From an uncultured Clostridia bacterium (GTDB lineage: Bacteria; Bacillota; Clostridia; Peptostreptococcales; Anaerovoracaceae), in NCBI GenBank assembly GCA_934278965.1, contig CAKQWL010000104.1:1-20301 (forward strand): a DNA stretch of 20,301 bases, written 5' to 3'. Of the stretch, positions 8,891-15,710 are shown one piece after another; the first letter of the stretch is position 1; each line of letters opens with the position of its first letter. The notes beneath the pieces were generated by a model, which had not been told where the DNA came from, did no database searches, and was given only the letters and a program-made list of their open reading frames with translations. Made by a program: the position numbers and the translations under genes.

Positions 8891-9427
8891 ATGGCAGAAA
8901 TGGAAAATCATCCAGTCGGAGAGGTAATGATCACAGAAGAACAGATTCGTGCGCGGGCAAAGGAAATCGGTCGGGCGATCAGTGAAGAATTCAAAGGAGA
9001 GAATTTATTGGTGGTCGGCATTCTGAAGGGCGCTGTACTGTGGATGGCGGATGTGATTAAGAACATCGAAAACGAGAATATGGGAATTGATTTTATGGTC
9101 GTTTCCAGTTATGGGGCATCCACAAAGAGCAGCGGCGTAGTGAAGATCGTCAAGGATTTGGATGTCGATATTGAAGGCAAGACGGTGATCATCGTGGAAG
9201 ACATCGTCGATTCCGGTATCACATTGAATTATCTGAAGAGTTATCTGGCCGGCCGGAATGCAAAGGCTGTCCGGATCTGCACCCTGCTCGACAAGCCGGA
9301 GGGCAGGCGGGTGGAATTGGTGCCGGATTATATCGGGTTTACCGTACCGGATCGTTTTATCGTCGGTTACGGACTTGATTTTGATCAGAAATACCGCCAG
9401 CTGCCGTATATTTCATTTTTAAAATAA
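8891..9427 (+). CDS. hpt: Hypoxanthine phosphoribosyltransferase
   Basis: The 178-aa type I phosphoribosyltransferase has the PRPP-binding loop VIIVEDIVDSGITL, the flexible loop region SSYGASTKSSG, and the C-terminal base-binding hood VPDRFIVGYGLDF. These are typical of HPRT, which salvages hypoxanthine and guanine to IMP and GMP. The start at 8891 has AAAAGGAAA about 7 nt upstream. An ATG at 8900 is an alternative. It lies 72 nt after the DUF1232 gene with no terminator between them, so it may end the tig-lon transcript. No intrinsic terminator was seen after it. Confidence 0.93.
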   Translation: MAEMENHPVGEVMITEEQIRARAKEIGRAISEEFKGENLLVVGILKGAVLWMADVIKNIENENMGIDFMVVSSYGASTKSSGVVKIVKDLDVDIEGKTVIIVEDIVDSGITLNYLKSYLAGRNAKAVRICTLLDKPEGRRVELVPDYIGFTVPDRFIVGYGLDFDQKYRQLPYISFLK

Positions 9428-9543
9428 TGTTCTTGTTCAAAACGGATCGAATCGGACTTGCTGTCGGCAGATACGGCCGGAGGCGGTTCGCCGGTTCGGA
9501 TTCGAGTGAAATAAAATAATTTACCAAGAAGGAGATGTTTACA

Positions 9544-10122
9544 ATGGGTTACAAAGTACAGGTAGGATTATCAAACAAGCATTTGCATCTTTCCAAGGAG
9601 CATGTTGCGGCACTGTTCGGAGAGGGTCATTCGCTGACACATAAAAAGGATCTGGTACAGCCGGGACAGTTTGCCTGCGAGGAAAAGGTGGACATCGTCG
9701 GCCCGAAGGGAACCTTAAAGGGTGTGAGAGTACTGGGACCGGAAAGACCGCAGACACAGGTTGAGATTTCGATGACAGACGGCAGAACAATCGGAATTTC
9801 CGCTCCGATCCGTGAATCCGGAGACCTCGCGGGAACACCGGGATGCAAGATTGTCGGCCCTTGCGGCGAGATTGAGATCGAGGAAGGTGTCATTGTTGCA
9901 CTGAGACACATTCACTTCTCACTGGAGGAGGCGGAAGCTGCCGGTGTCAAGGACAAGGATTGGGTATCCATCAAGATCGAAGGCGAAAGACAGCTCGTAT
10001 TCGATAAGGTGCTGATCCGCGCAAGCAACAAGTTTAAGGCAGAGTGCCATTTAGATACCGATGAAGGAAATGCGGCCGGATGCGGTTCGAATACGGTATG
10101 TGAGATCGTAAAGGTTTGGTAG
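9544..10122 (+). CDS. pduL: PduL-type phosphate acyltransferase (phosphotransacylase)
   Basis: The 192-aa protein carries the paired metal-binding motifs of PduL: HLHLS (H13, H15) and RHIHFS (H122, H124), plus H169 in AECHLDTDEGNAAGCG. PduL interconverts acyl-CoA and acyl phosphate and is unrelated to classical Pta. The protein starts directly with MGYKVQVGLSNKHLHLS and lacks the N-terminal encapsulation peptide of microcompartment versions. No shell genes are nearby, so a housekeeping acetyl-CoA/acetyl phosphate role in the cytoplasm is likely. The ATG at 9544 has AAGGAG 9 nt upstream. An in-frame ATG at 9535 would sit on the ribosome site. A strong terminator follows. Confidence 0.93.
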   Translation: MGYKVQVGLSNKHLHLSKEHVAALFGEGHSLTHKKDLVQPGQFACEEKVDIVGPKGTLKGVRVLGPERPQTQVEISMTDGRTIGISAPIRESGDLAGTPGCKIVGPCGEIEIEEGVIVALRHIHFSLEEAEAAGVKDKDWVSIKIEGERQLVFDKVLIRASNKFKAECHLDTDEGNAAGCGSNTVCEIVKVW

Positions 10123-10178
10123 GTCAGCCCGCCGGACTGTTGGATGTATCGTCTGGATGTATCGTAAAGAAAGAACGC

Positions 10179-10241
10179 AAAAAATAAAAAATGCTGCGGG
10201 AACGGTGAGTTTTCAGCCGTCCCGCAGCGTTTTTTATTTTT
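10179..10241. terminator. Bidirectional intrinsic terminator shared by pduL and the thioesterase
   Basis: The stem pairs GCTGCGGG (10193-10200) with CCCGCAGC (10221-10228). An inner ACGG/CCGT extends it past one bulged A. An A-rich run (10179-10191) lies on the left and a T-rich run (10230-10241) on the right, so it can stop transcription from either side. The stop codon of the thioesterase (10234-10236) is inside the T run. Confidence 0.92.
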
Positions 10242-10998
10242 GCAGAGAAGATGCGGCGGAGCATGAGGAAAAGTCCATCACAATATCAAAAGAGGTGGCG
10301 TCTTTTCCGTTATTGTGTCCGCGGATCAAAAGAGAGCTGTCTTCGTAGGCCTTCGAAATAGTAAAGGTGTCCTGCATTCGCAGTTCAGATTCAAAGTAAA
10401 TTTCCATTCTCCGCAGATTTGCCAGATTGGATTTTTCTGCGGCAGTGAAAGCGTCGTAGGCAAATTCGCCGTAGCGGCAGTTGTTGACATGTCCAAGCAT
10501 ATCGATATAACTGGAATAAACACGGCGTTCATCGTACGGGACAAAATCGGCGTGAAGATGCCGGGTCGCTTTTGCCTCAATCGTGACGGCCGGATTGGGC
10601 TCCGGAAGAGAAATCGGCAGGTATTTCGGACGCAGAATGCTGCGCTTTTCAATATCAAGAAGCACCGAAAAGGTGCTGCCCTGAAAAACGGTGTCGCCGG
10701 CAGCATCCCGAAAAACCAGTTCACGCCGGAAGTAGGGGCCCTTGGTACCCGAATGCCAGGTCTGCGCCCGGAGTGCTTCGCAGCCGCGAATATTGCGTGT
10801 GATTTCCACTTGAAGCGAAATCAAGGCCCATGCCATGCCGTATTTCATGGTGTCATCGGCATTAGCATGAAAGTGATTCAGATGCCGGCTCGCGATGTCT
10901 GCGAACAGTACCTGATAGGCATGAGGCTTCAAGATGCCGTTTTCGTTGATCTGGGACACCTCCACCTCAATATCGTAATAACACTCTGTTTCTTTCAT
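10234..10998 (-). CDS. Acyl-ACP thioesterase (FatA/FatB-like, double hotdog)
   Basis: The 254-aa protein matches the bacterial acyl-ACP thioesterase family, which hydrolyses acyl-ACP to free fatty acid and ACP. The first hotdog contains HLNHFHANADDT and GMAWALISLQVEITRN. The second contains YIDMLGHVNNCRYGEF (about residues 164-179) and MEIYFESEL. The active-site pattern in characterised members is D-x-N-x-H. Here it reads D166-M-L168-G-H170, so the Asn is Leu. The ATG at 10998 is chosen because GGAGG lies 11 nt upstream. An in-frame start at 11049 would add 17 residues and overlap promoter sequence. The gene diverges from the marR-fab operon, which points to shared control of acyl-ACP supply and release. 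Chain-length specificity cannot be read from sequence. Confidence 0.88.
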   Translation of the reverse strand: MKETECYYDIEVEVSQINENGILKPHAYQVLFADIASRHLNHFHANADDTMKYGMAWALISLQVEITRNIRGCEALRAQTWHSGTKGPYFRRELVFRDAAGDTVFQGSTFSVLLDIEKRSILRPKYLPISLPEPNPAVTIEAKATRHLHADFVPYDERRVYSSYIDMLGHVNNCRYGEFAYDAFTAAEKSNLANLRRMEIYFESELRMQDTFTISKAYEDSSLLIRGHNNGKDATSFDIVMDFSSCSAASSLQK

Positions 10999-11020
10999 CA
11001 ATTTCAGAACCTCCGGTTTT

Positions 11021-11049
11021 ATTTTAACGCAAATAAGAAAGCAGGTCAA
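11021..11049 (-). promoter_or_regulatory. Candidate promoter for the thioesterase gene
   Basis: Read on the minus strand, TTGACC (11049-11044) and TAAAAT (11026-11021) are 17 nt apart. The predicted start would fall at the GGAGG ribosome site (11014-11010), which is uncomfortably close to it. The true start may be shifted or another promoter may be used. Confidence 0.45.
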
Positions 11050-11068
11050 CGGGGGGAAGAAAAAGACG

Positions 11069-11088
11069 AAATGAAGAAAAATTCATTT
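11069..11088. promoter_or_regulatory. Inverted repeat upstream of the marR promoter
   Basis: AAATGAA (11069-11075) and TTCATTT (11082-11088) form a perfect 7-bp dyad with a 6-nt spacer. Its right arm reaches into the -35 box of the marR promoter. A role as operator is inferred. Confidence 0.5.
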
Positions 11089-11103
11089 GACAAGGGGGTC
11101 AAA
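11086..11103. promoter_or_regulatory. Inverted repeat over the -35 box of the marR promoter
   Basis: TTTGAC (11086-11091) and GTCAAA (11098-11103) are a perfect 6-bp dyad with a 6-nt spacer. It covers most of the -35 hexamer, so a bound protein would block RNA polymerase. An operator role is inferred. Confidence 0.5.
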
Positions 11104-11115
11104 GAAGGATATAAT
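11087..11115 (+). promoter_or_regulatory. Consensus promoter of the marR-fab operon
   Basis: TTGACA (11087-11092) and TATAAT (11110-11115) match the sigma-A consensus exactly with the optimal 17-nt spacer. The predicted transcription start is near 11122. So strong a promoter is expected to be held down by a repressor, most simply the adjacent MarR protein. Confidence 0.9.
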
Positions 11116-11122
11116 GGCAATA

Positions 11123-11151
11123 ATTTAATTAGATAGACTAACTAATTAAAT
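11123..11151. promoter_or_regulatory. Perfect 10-bp inverted repeat at the predicted start of transcription (putative FabT/MarR operator)
   Basis: ATTTAATTAG (11123-11132) and CTAATTAAAT (11142-11151) are exact reverse complements separated by 9 nt. The dyad begins at about +1 of the consensus promoter and runs into the first possible marR ATG (11150). Streptococcal FabT is known to bind AT-rich dyads in its own promoter. By analogy this is the best candidate operator, but binding is inferred. Confidence 0.7.
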
Positions 11152-11653
11152 GAGCGAAAACAACGAAAAGCGGAAAGGGCTTTATGACAGCATGAAAGAG
11201 TTTGAACAAAAACTGAATCAGTTACTGGTCGATACGTATCGCCAGATTTCAAAGATCGAGGAGCAGGCAATTCATCAGTCCGGCCGGGTGGATCTTTCGA
11301 TCAGTGAGCTTCATTTGCTGGAGGCGATCGGAAAAGACAGGGAGAACGGGCGCACGGTAAGTGATATCGCACAGGATCAGGGCATTACGCTTCCTTCTGT
11401 CACGGCAGCGGTAAAAAAGCTGGCGAAAAAAGGATATGTTGAGAAGATGAAGTCCAAAGAAGATAAACGGGTTGTTTTTGTAAAATTGACAAAGCTCGGA
11501 AGTAAGGTAGATGCCGGACACCGATACTTTCACGAAAATATGGTGCGAAATGTTTCCGGCGAATTGGACGACGGAGAAAAAGAAATGCTGATGCGGGGCA
11601 TGGATAAGCTGAATCAATATCTGGAAAGAAAGATTGCGGAGCAGCAGGAGTGA
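11150..11653 (+). CDS. MarR-family transcriptional regulator, FabT-like
   Basis: The 167-aa protein has a MarR winged helix (about residues 45-125). Recognition helix region LPSVTAAVKKLAKKGYV is followed by the wing KEDKRVVFVKLT. Helices at both ends would form the dimer interface. Being first in a fab operon, it corresponds in place to FabT, which represses fatty acid synthesis genes when bound to long-chain acyl-ACP. The start is uncertain. The ATG at 11150 lies within the putative operator and has no ribosome site. The ATG at 11192 (MKEFEQKL, 153 aa, a usual FabT length) has GAAAGGG 12 nt upstream. fabH follows after 19 nt. Function as the operon repressor is inferred from position and the dyads. 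Confidence 0.85.
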   Translation: MSENNEKRKGLYDSMKEFEQKLNQLLVDTYRQISKIEEQAIHQSGRVDLSISELHLLEAIGKDRENGRTVSDIAQDQGITLPSVTAAVKKLAKKGYVEKMKSKEDKRVVFVKLTKLGSKVDAGHRYFHENMVRNVSGELDDGEKEMLMRGMDKLNQYLERKIAEQQE

Positions 11654-11672
11654 CAGAGGGAGTACGAATCAA

Positions 11673-12680
11673 ATGAGTTTTTCAATAATCGGAGTCGGCA
11701 GTGCGGTCGGCTCACTTATTAAAACCAATGATGATCTGGCGCGAATCTTGGATACGGATGATGAATGGATTTATTCCAAAACCGGAATCCGAAAGAGGCA
11801 CCTTCTCGGAGAAGAGACATTGACCGATTTGGCGGCGGATGCGGCGGAAAAAGCGCTCGCGGACAGCGGTGTTCTGCCGGAAGAGCTGAGCCTGATTATC
11901 TGCGCGACGGTGACCGCCGATTATATTACGCCTTCGATGGCCTCTGTCATTCAGAGGCGGATCGGCGCAGTCTGCCCGGCGTTTGACATCAGCGCGGCCT
12001 GTGCCGGATTTCTCTACGGAATGGATATCGCTGAGGGATATTTTCTTCGCGATCCGGACAGCAAGATCCTCTTGATTGGTGCGGAGGCAGTTTCGAAAAT
12101 GGCAAACTGGCAGGACCGATCGACAGCCGTGCTGTTCGGTGACGGCGCCGGTGCAGTGATTCTCGGAAAAGGCGATGGACTGAAGGCGGTGCATTTGACG
12201 ACGAAGGGAGATGAAGCGCCGCTCTACGCAAGGGCGCAGAAAGGAAATTGCCCCTACCGTGAGGAACGTGTGCCGAGCGAGAATTTTACGCAGAATTTGG
12301 CGGGCTTTGCGGGAGATACCTATCTCCATATGGCAGGACAGAAGGTGTTTCAGTTCGCAGTATCGGCCATGTGCCGCGAACTGGAGGAAGTCATCCGGCG
12401 GGCGGATATCCGCTGGGAGGAGATCGATTATGTACTGCCGCATCAGGCGAATCAACGAATCATTGATTATGCGGTCAGCAGGCTTCCGATTCCGAGAGAA
12501 AAATATCTTGGAAACATTTCGGAGTACGGAAACACTTCTGCGGCCTCGATTCCGATCATGCTGGATGCGTTCAGCCGAGAAGAAATTTTGAAAAAAGGCG
12601 ACTTGCTTGCGTTTGTGTCTTTCGGGGCAGGAATGGTATCGGCGGCCGCGCTCGTGAAATGGCAGGGAAGCGGGAAATAA
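11673..12680 (+). CDS. fabH: Beta-ketoacyl-ACP synthase III
   Basis: The 335-aa thiolase-fold enzyme condenses acetyl-CoA (or another acyl-CoA primer) with malonyl-ACP to start fatty acid chains. The catalytic triad is C110 in SAACAGFLYG, H257 in LPHQANQRI and N287 in GNTSAASIP, at the usual spacing. The ATG at 11673 is chosen from homology (MSFSIIGVGSAVG) and a GAGGGA ribosome site about 11 nt upstream. An upstream extension to 11634 would overlap marR. It is the second gene of the operon, as in streptococci. A 105-nt gap containing a GC hairpin separates it from acpP. Confidence 0.97.
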   Translation: MSFSIIGVGSAVGSLIKTNDDLARILDTDDEWIYSKTGIRKRHLLGEETLTDLAADAAEKALADSGVLPEELSLIICATVTADYITPSMASVIQRRIGAVCPAFDISAACAGFLYGMDIAEGYFLRDPDSKILLIGAEAVSKMANWQDRSTAVLFGDGAGAVILGKGDGLKAVHLTTKGDEAPLYARAQKGNCPYREERVPSENFTQNLAGFAGDTYLHMAGQKVFQFAVSAMCRELEEVIRRADIRWEEIDYVLPHQANQRIIDYAVSRLPIPREKYLGNISEYGNTSAASIPIMLDAFSREEILKKGDLLAFVSFGAGMVSAAALVKWQGSGK

Positions 12681-12743
12681 GTTTCGAAAATGAAGGAATG
12701 AGCTCAGAAACCGAAATGACGGTCTGAAAATAAAAAGAAGAAT

Positions 12744-12761
12744 ATGCCGGCAATCCGGCAT
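12744..12761 (+). other. Small GC hairpin in the fabH-acpP spacer
   Basis: ATGCCGG (12744-12750) and CCGGCAT (12755-12761) pair perfectly around a CAAT loop. No T run follows, so it is not a classical terminator. It ends about 10 nt before the acpP ribosome site ACGGAGG (12771-12777). It may stabilise or delimit an acpP-containing transcript. Confidence 0.55.
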
Positions 12762-12785
12762 CAAAATGAAACGGAGGATTCAACA

Positions 12786-13010
12786 ATGACAACATTTGAG
12801 AGAGTAGTAAAGGTACTGGCGGACGCGAAGGATTGTGACAAGAGCGCGGTCAGAATGGAAAGCACTTGGGCAGAACTCGAGCTGGATTCCCTGGATACGG
12901 TAGAGCTGGTTATGAATCTGGAGGATGAGTTTGGCGTACAGCTGGAAATGAACGAGAATCTTAAAACCATCGGTGATGTTGTGGCAGCGATTGAGGCCGC
13001 GCTGGAATAG
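12786..13010 (+). CDS. acpP: Acyl carrier protein
   Basis: The 74-aa acidic protein has the phosphopantetheine attachment motif LDSLDTVEL with S35 as the modified serine. It carries growing acyl chains as thioesters for all Fab enzymes encoded in this cluster. The ATG at 12786 is chosen because ACGGAGG lies 8 nt upstream and homology begins at MTTFERVVKVLA. An ATG at 12744 would begin inside the hairpin and has no ribosome site. The gene lies between fabH and fabK. It is the only carrier protein in the window. Confidence 0.97.
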   Translation: MTTFERVVKVLADAKDCDKSAVRMESTWAELELDSLDTVELVMNLEDEFGVQLEMNENLKTIGDVVAAIEAALE

Positions 13011-13043
13011 CGGTGTTGTACAGCGAAGAGGAGGGTGAGAAAC

Positions 13044-13997
13044 ATGATCAAAACACCGCTTTGCGCGTTGCTTGGAATTCGTTATCCGCTTCTGCAGGGA
13101 GGTATGGCGCATATCGCCGACGCGAATCTTGCCGCAGCGGTCTCCAATGCCGGGGGGCTCGGGATTATCTCCGCGATGAACGGGGACGGAGAGTGGCTGC
13201 GGCGTGAAATCAGGAAAGCGGCAGCACTGACAGATCGGCCGTTTGGCGTGAATATCATGCTGATGAGCCCAAGGGCGGCGGAAGCGGCCGAAATTGTCTG
13301 TGAGGAGAAGGTTGCAGTAGTGACAACCGGGGCGGGCAATCCGTCCTCTTACATCCCCAAATGGAATGCTGCCGGGATTAAGACCATTCCGGTCGTCGCG
13401 TCTACCGGTGTAGCAAAGCTGGTGGCGCGGAGCGGTGCTGCGGCTGTTATCGCGGAAGGCGGCGAATCCGGGGGGCATGTCGGAGAGCTTTCGACGATGG
13501 CGCTGCTGCCGCAGGTATGTGATGCTGTCGATATTCCGGTCCTTGCCGCCGGCGGAATCGGAGATGGCCGCGGCGTCGCTGCAGCGTTTATGCTCGGGGC
13601 CTGCGGTGTCCAGATGGGAACCCGATTTTTGACGGCGGAAGAGTGCGGTGTGTCGGAAGTATATAAAAACAAAATCCTGAAAGCAAAGGATATCGATACG
13701 ATGACGACGGGAAAACGCCTCGGACATCCGGTGCGTGCCTTGAAAACACCGTTTACAAGAGCCTTTTTGAAAATGGAGTATGACAGCAGCGTGTCCGATG
13801 AGGAGCTTGCGGCGTTTGGGGCCGGATCACTTTACGCGGCGGCCGTTCTCGGCGATGAAGAAAAGGGCAGCTTTATGGCTGGTCAGATCGCGGGAATGAT
13901 TCGAAAAAGACAGAGCGCCGCGGAGATCATCGAAGAGGTCTTCGAAGAAGCAGAGGCGCTTCTCCGAAAGGCCGATCGCTTTTACCGGGAAGGATAG
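13044..13997 (+). CDS. fabK: Enoyl-ACP reductase II (FMN-dependent FabK)
   Basis: The 317-aa TIM-barrel flavoprotein reduces trans-2-enoyl-ACP with NAD(P)H in the last step of each elongation cycle. It aligns without gaps, as far as I recall the sequence, to Streptococcus pneumoniae FabK through YPLLQGGMA, GGLGII, LTDRPFGVNIML, VVTTGAGNPS and ESGGHVGEL. H145 corresponds to the active-site His144. The FMN phosphate-binding loops AAGGIGDG and GTRF are present. The ATG at 13044 has GGAGGG 8 nt upstream. The GTG at 13035 overlaps that ribosome site. FabK explains the lack of fabI and implies natural triclosan tolerance of this step. It has no Cys cluster, unlike the related protein at 15711-16844. 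Confidence 0.96.
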   Translation: MIKTPLCALLGIRYPLLQGGMAHIADANLAAAVSNAGGLGIISAMNGDGEWLRREIRKAAALTDRPFGVNIMLMSPRAAEAAEIVCEEKVAVVTTGAGNPSSYIPKWNAAGIKTIPVVASTGVAKLVARSGAAAVIAEGGESGGHVGELSTMALLPQVCDAVDIPVLAAGGIGDGRGVAAAFMLGACGVQMGTRFLTAEECGVSEVYKNKILKAKDIDTMTTGKRLGHPVRALKTPFTRAFLKMEYDSSVSDEELAAFGAGSLYAAAVLGDEEKGSFMAGQIAGMIRKRQSAAEIIEEVFEEAEALLRKADRFYREG

Positions 13998-14008
13998 GAG
14001 TGAAAAGA

Positions 14009-14935
14009 ATGGGAAAAACGGCATTTGTATTTTCCGGCCAAGGGGCACAGTATCCCGGCATGGGAAAGGAGCTTTACGATGCTTCACCGGCGGCCAGGAG
14101 TATTTTTGAGATCAGTGAGAGGATCCGGCCGGGCACCATGAAGCTGTGCTTTTTGGGAACGAAGGAAGAATTGACGCGCACGATCAACACACAGCCGTGT
14201 CTTTATACGGTGGATCTTGCGGCGGCGGCGGCCCTGGAGGAAATGGGCATTGCGGCGGATGCCGCGGCGGGATTTTCGCTGGGGGAGGTCGCTGCGCTGA
14301 CCTTTGCGGGAAGAATGTCTCCGGAGGAAGGATTTGCGTTTGTAATGGAGCGCGGTCAAAGAATGGAGGATGCGGCGCAGAAAAATCCGGGTACGATGGC
14401 GGCCGTGATGAGGTTATCACCGCCGCAGACGCTGCAGATCGCATCGGAATGCGGCGTGTACGCGGCCAATTACAATTCGCCGCAGCAAACGGTATTTTCC
14501 GGAGAAAAGGAGGCTGTGCGCATGTTTTGCGGCAGGATCAAAGAAGCCGGTGGGATGGCCCTTCCGCTTTCGGTTGGCGGAGCTTTTCACAGCCCGCTCA
14601 TGAAAGGGGCAGCCGCGGCGCTCGCGGAAGTACTGCGGAATACCGTGTACCGAAGCGGGGCGAAATGTCCGGTCTATGCGAATAAAACGGCGTCGCCGTA
14701 TCCGGAGGACCCGGAAGAAGCGAAAAAACTGATGGCCTCTCAAGTAGAGTCACCGGTGCTTTGGCAGCAGACGATTGAAAATATGGCTGCAGACGGATTT
14801 GATACTTTTATCGAAGTAGGTGCAGGAAGTACGCTGACGGGACTGATCCGGAAGACAGTGCCTCATGTGACCGCATTCAGCGTTGAAAAGGCAGCTGATT
14901 TGAAGAAGGAAGAATTACGATATGTTAAAAAATAA
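14009..14935 (+). CDS. fabD: Malonyl-CoA:ACP transacylase
   Basis: The 308-aa enzyme transfers malonyl from CoA to ACP. The nucleophile is S90 in GFSLGEVAAL and the catalytic His is H194 in GAFHSPLM. GQGAQYPGMG begins the protein, VGAGSTLTGL lies near the end, and the malonate-binding Arg is probably that of MERGQRME. The elbow reads GFSLGE where E. coli has GHSLGE, a tolerated position. The ATG at 14009 has TAGGAG 8 nt upstream. The GTG at 14000 overlaps it. The gene follows fabK by 11 nt and its end overlaps fabG by 14 nt, so translation is probably coupled. Confidence 0.96.
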   Translation: MGKTAFVFSGQGAQYPGMGKELYDASPAARSIFEISERIRPGTMKLCFLGTKEELTRTINTQPCLYTVDLAAAAALEEMGIAADAAAGFSLGEVAALTFAGRMSPEEGFAFVMERGQRMEDAAQKNPGTMAAVMRLSPPQTLQIASECGVYAANYNSPQQTVFSGEKEAVRMFCGRIKEAGGMALPLSVGGAFHSPLMKGAAAALAEVLRNTVYRSGAKCPVYANKTASPYPEDPEEAKKLMASQVESPVLWQQTIENMAADGFDTFIEVGAGSTLTGLIRKTVPHVTAFSVEKAADLKKEELRYVKK

Positions 14936-15662
14936 AACAGCACTGATTACAGGAGGCTCCCGTGGAATCGGGCGCGCCATTGCTCTGGCGATGGCGCGGG
15001 AGGGCGCGTCGGTCGCGGTCCTTTACAGAGGCCGGGAAGAGGCGGCGCAGGAAACACTTCGCCTGCTTCGGGAGACCGGCACAGAAGCAGAGATCTATCA
15101 ATGCAATGCCGCGTCCGCAGAGGAAACGGCAAAAACGGTACGGGCGGCTGCGGAACGCTTCGGGCGGATCGATATCCTTGTAAACAACGCGGGGATCACA
15201 CGCGACAATTTGATCCTCATGATGCGGGAAAAAGAGTTTGACGAGGTTCTGGAGGTCAATCTGAAGGGTGCGTTCCTGATGACGAGCCGGGTCGGGGGCA
15301 TTATGCTGAAGCAGCGCTCCGGGAGAATCATCAATATTGCATCTATCGCGGGGATGATGGGCAATGCCGGACAGGCAAATTACGCGGCGGCGAAGGCAGG
15401 TTTGATCGCGCTGACCAAGACGACCGCGCGGGAATTGGCAGGAAGAGGAATCACATGCAATGCGATTGCGCCGGGATTTATCGCAACGGATATGACGAAA
15501 ATGCTCGGAGAAGGAAAGCTTCAGGAAGCGGAAAAATCGATTCCGCTTGGCCGAATCGGAGCACCGGAAGATGTTGCGGCTGCGGCTGTTTTTCTTGCCG
15601 GAGACGGGGCTTCCTACATCACGGGAAGCGTGCTGAAGGTAGACGGCGGCCTGTATATCTAA
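14922..15662 (+). CDS. fabG: 3-oxoacyl-ACP reductase
   Basis: The 246-aa classical short-chain dehydrogenase reduces beta-ketoacyl-ACP with NADPH. The cofactor loop is TGGSRGIGRA (residues 10-19), NNAG is at 88-91, and the catalytic tetrad is N113, S141, Y154 and K158 (YAAAK). The length is standard. A GAAGGAAG ribosome site sits within the end of fabD, which overlaps fabG by 14 nt. The next gene follows after 48 nt of mostly purine spacer. Confidence 0.96.
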   Translation: MLKNKTALITGGSRGIGRAIALAMAREGASVAVLYRGREEAAQETLRLLRETGTEAEIYQCNAASAEETAKTVRAAAERFGRIDILVNNAGITRDNLILMMREKEFDEVLEVNLKGAFLMTSRVGGIMLKQRSGRIINIASIAGMMGNAGQANYAAAKAGLIALTKTTARELAGRGITCNAIAPGFIATDMTKMLGEGKLQEAEKSIPLGRIGAPEDVAAAAVFLAGDGASYITGSVLKVDGGLYI

Positions 15663-15710
15663 GCGTGCAGGGAGAACAAAACAGAAAAGTAGAAAGGGGA
15701 ACGGACAAGG

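Noticed and set aside
9447..9505. Possible structured leader or riboswitch before pduL
   Set aside because: A 7-bp dyad TCGAATC/GATTCGA with a 45-nt loop can be drawn, but no known riboswitch pattern or terminator accompanies it.
11712..12764. 350-codon open frame on the minus strand opposite fabH
   Set aside because: Composition is rich in Arg, His and Ser with no domain, and fabH on the other strand has a complete catalytic triad.
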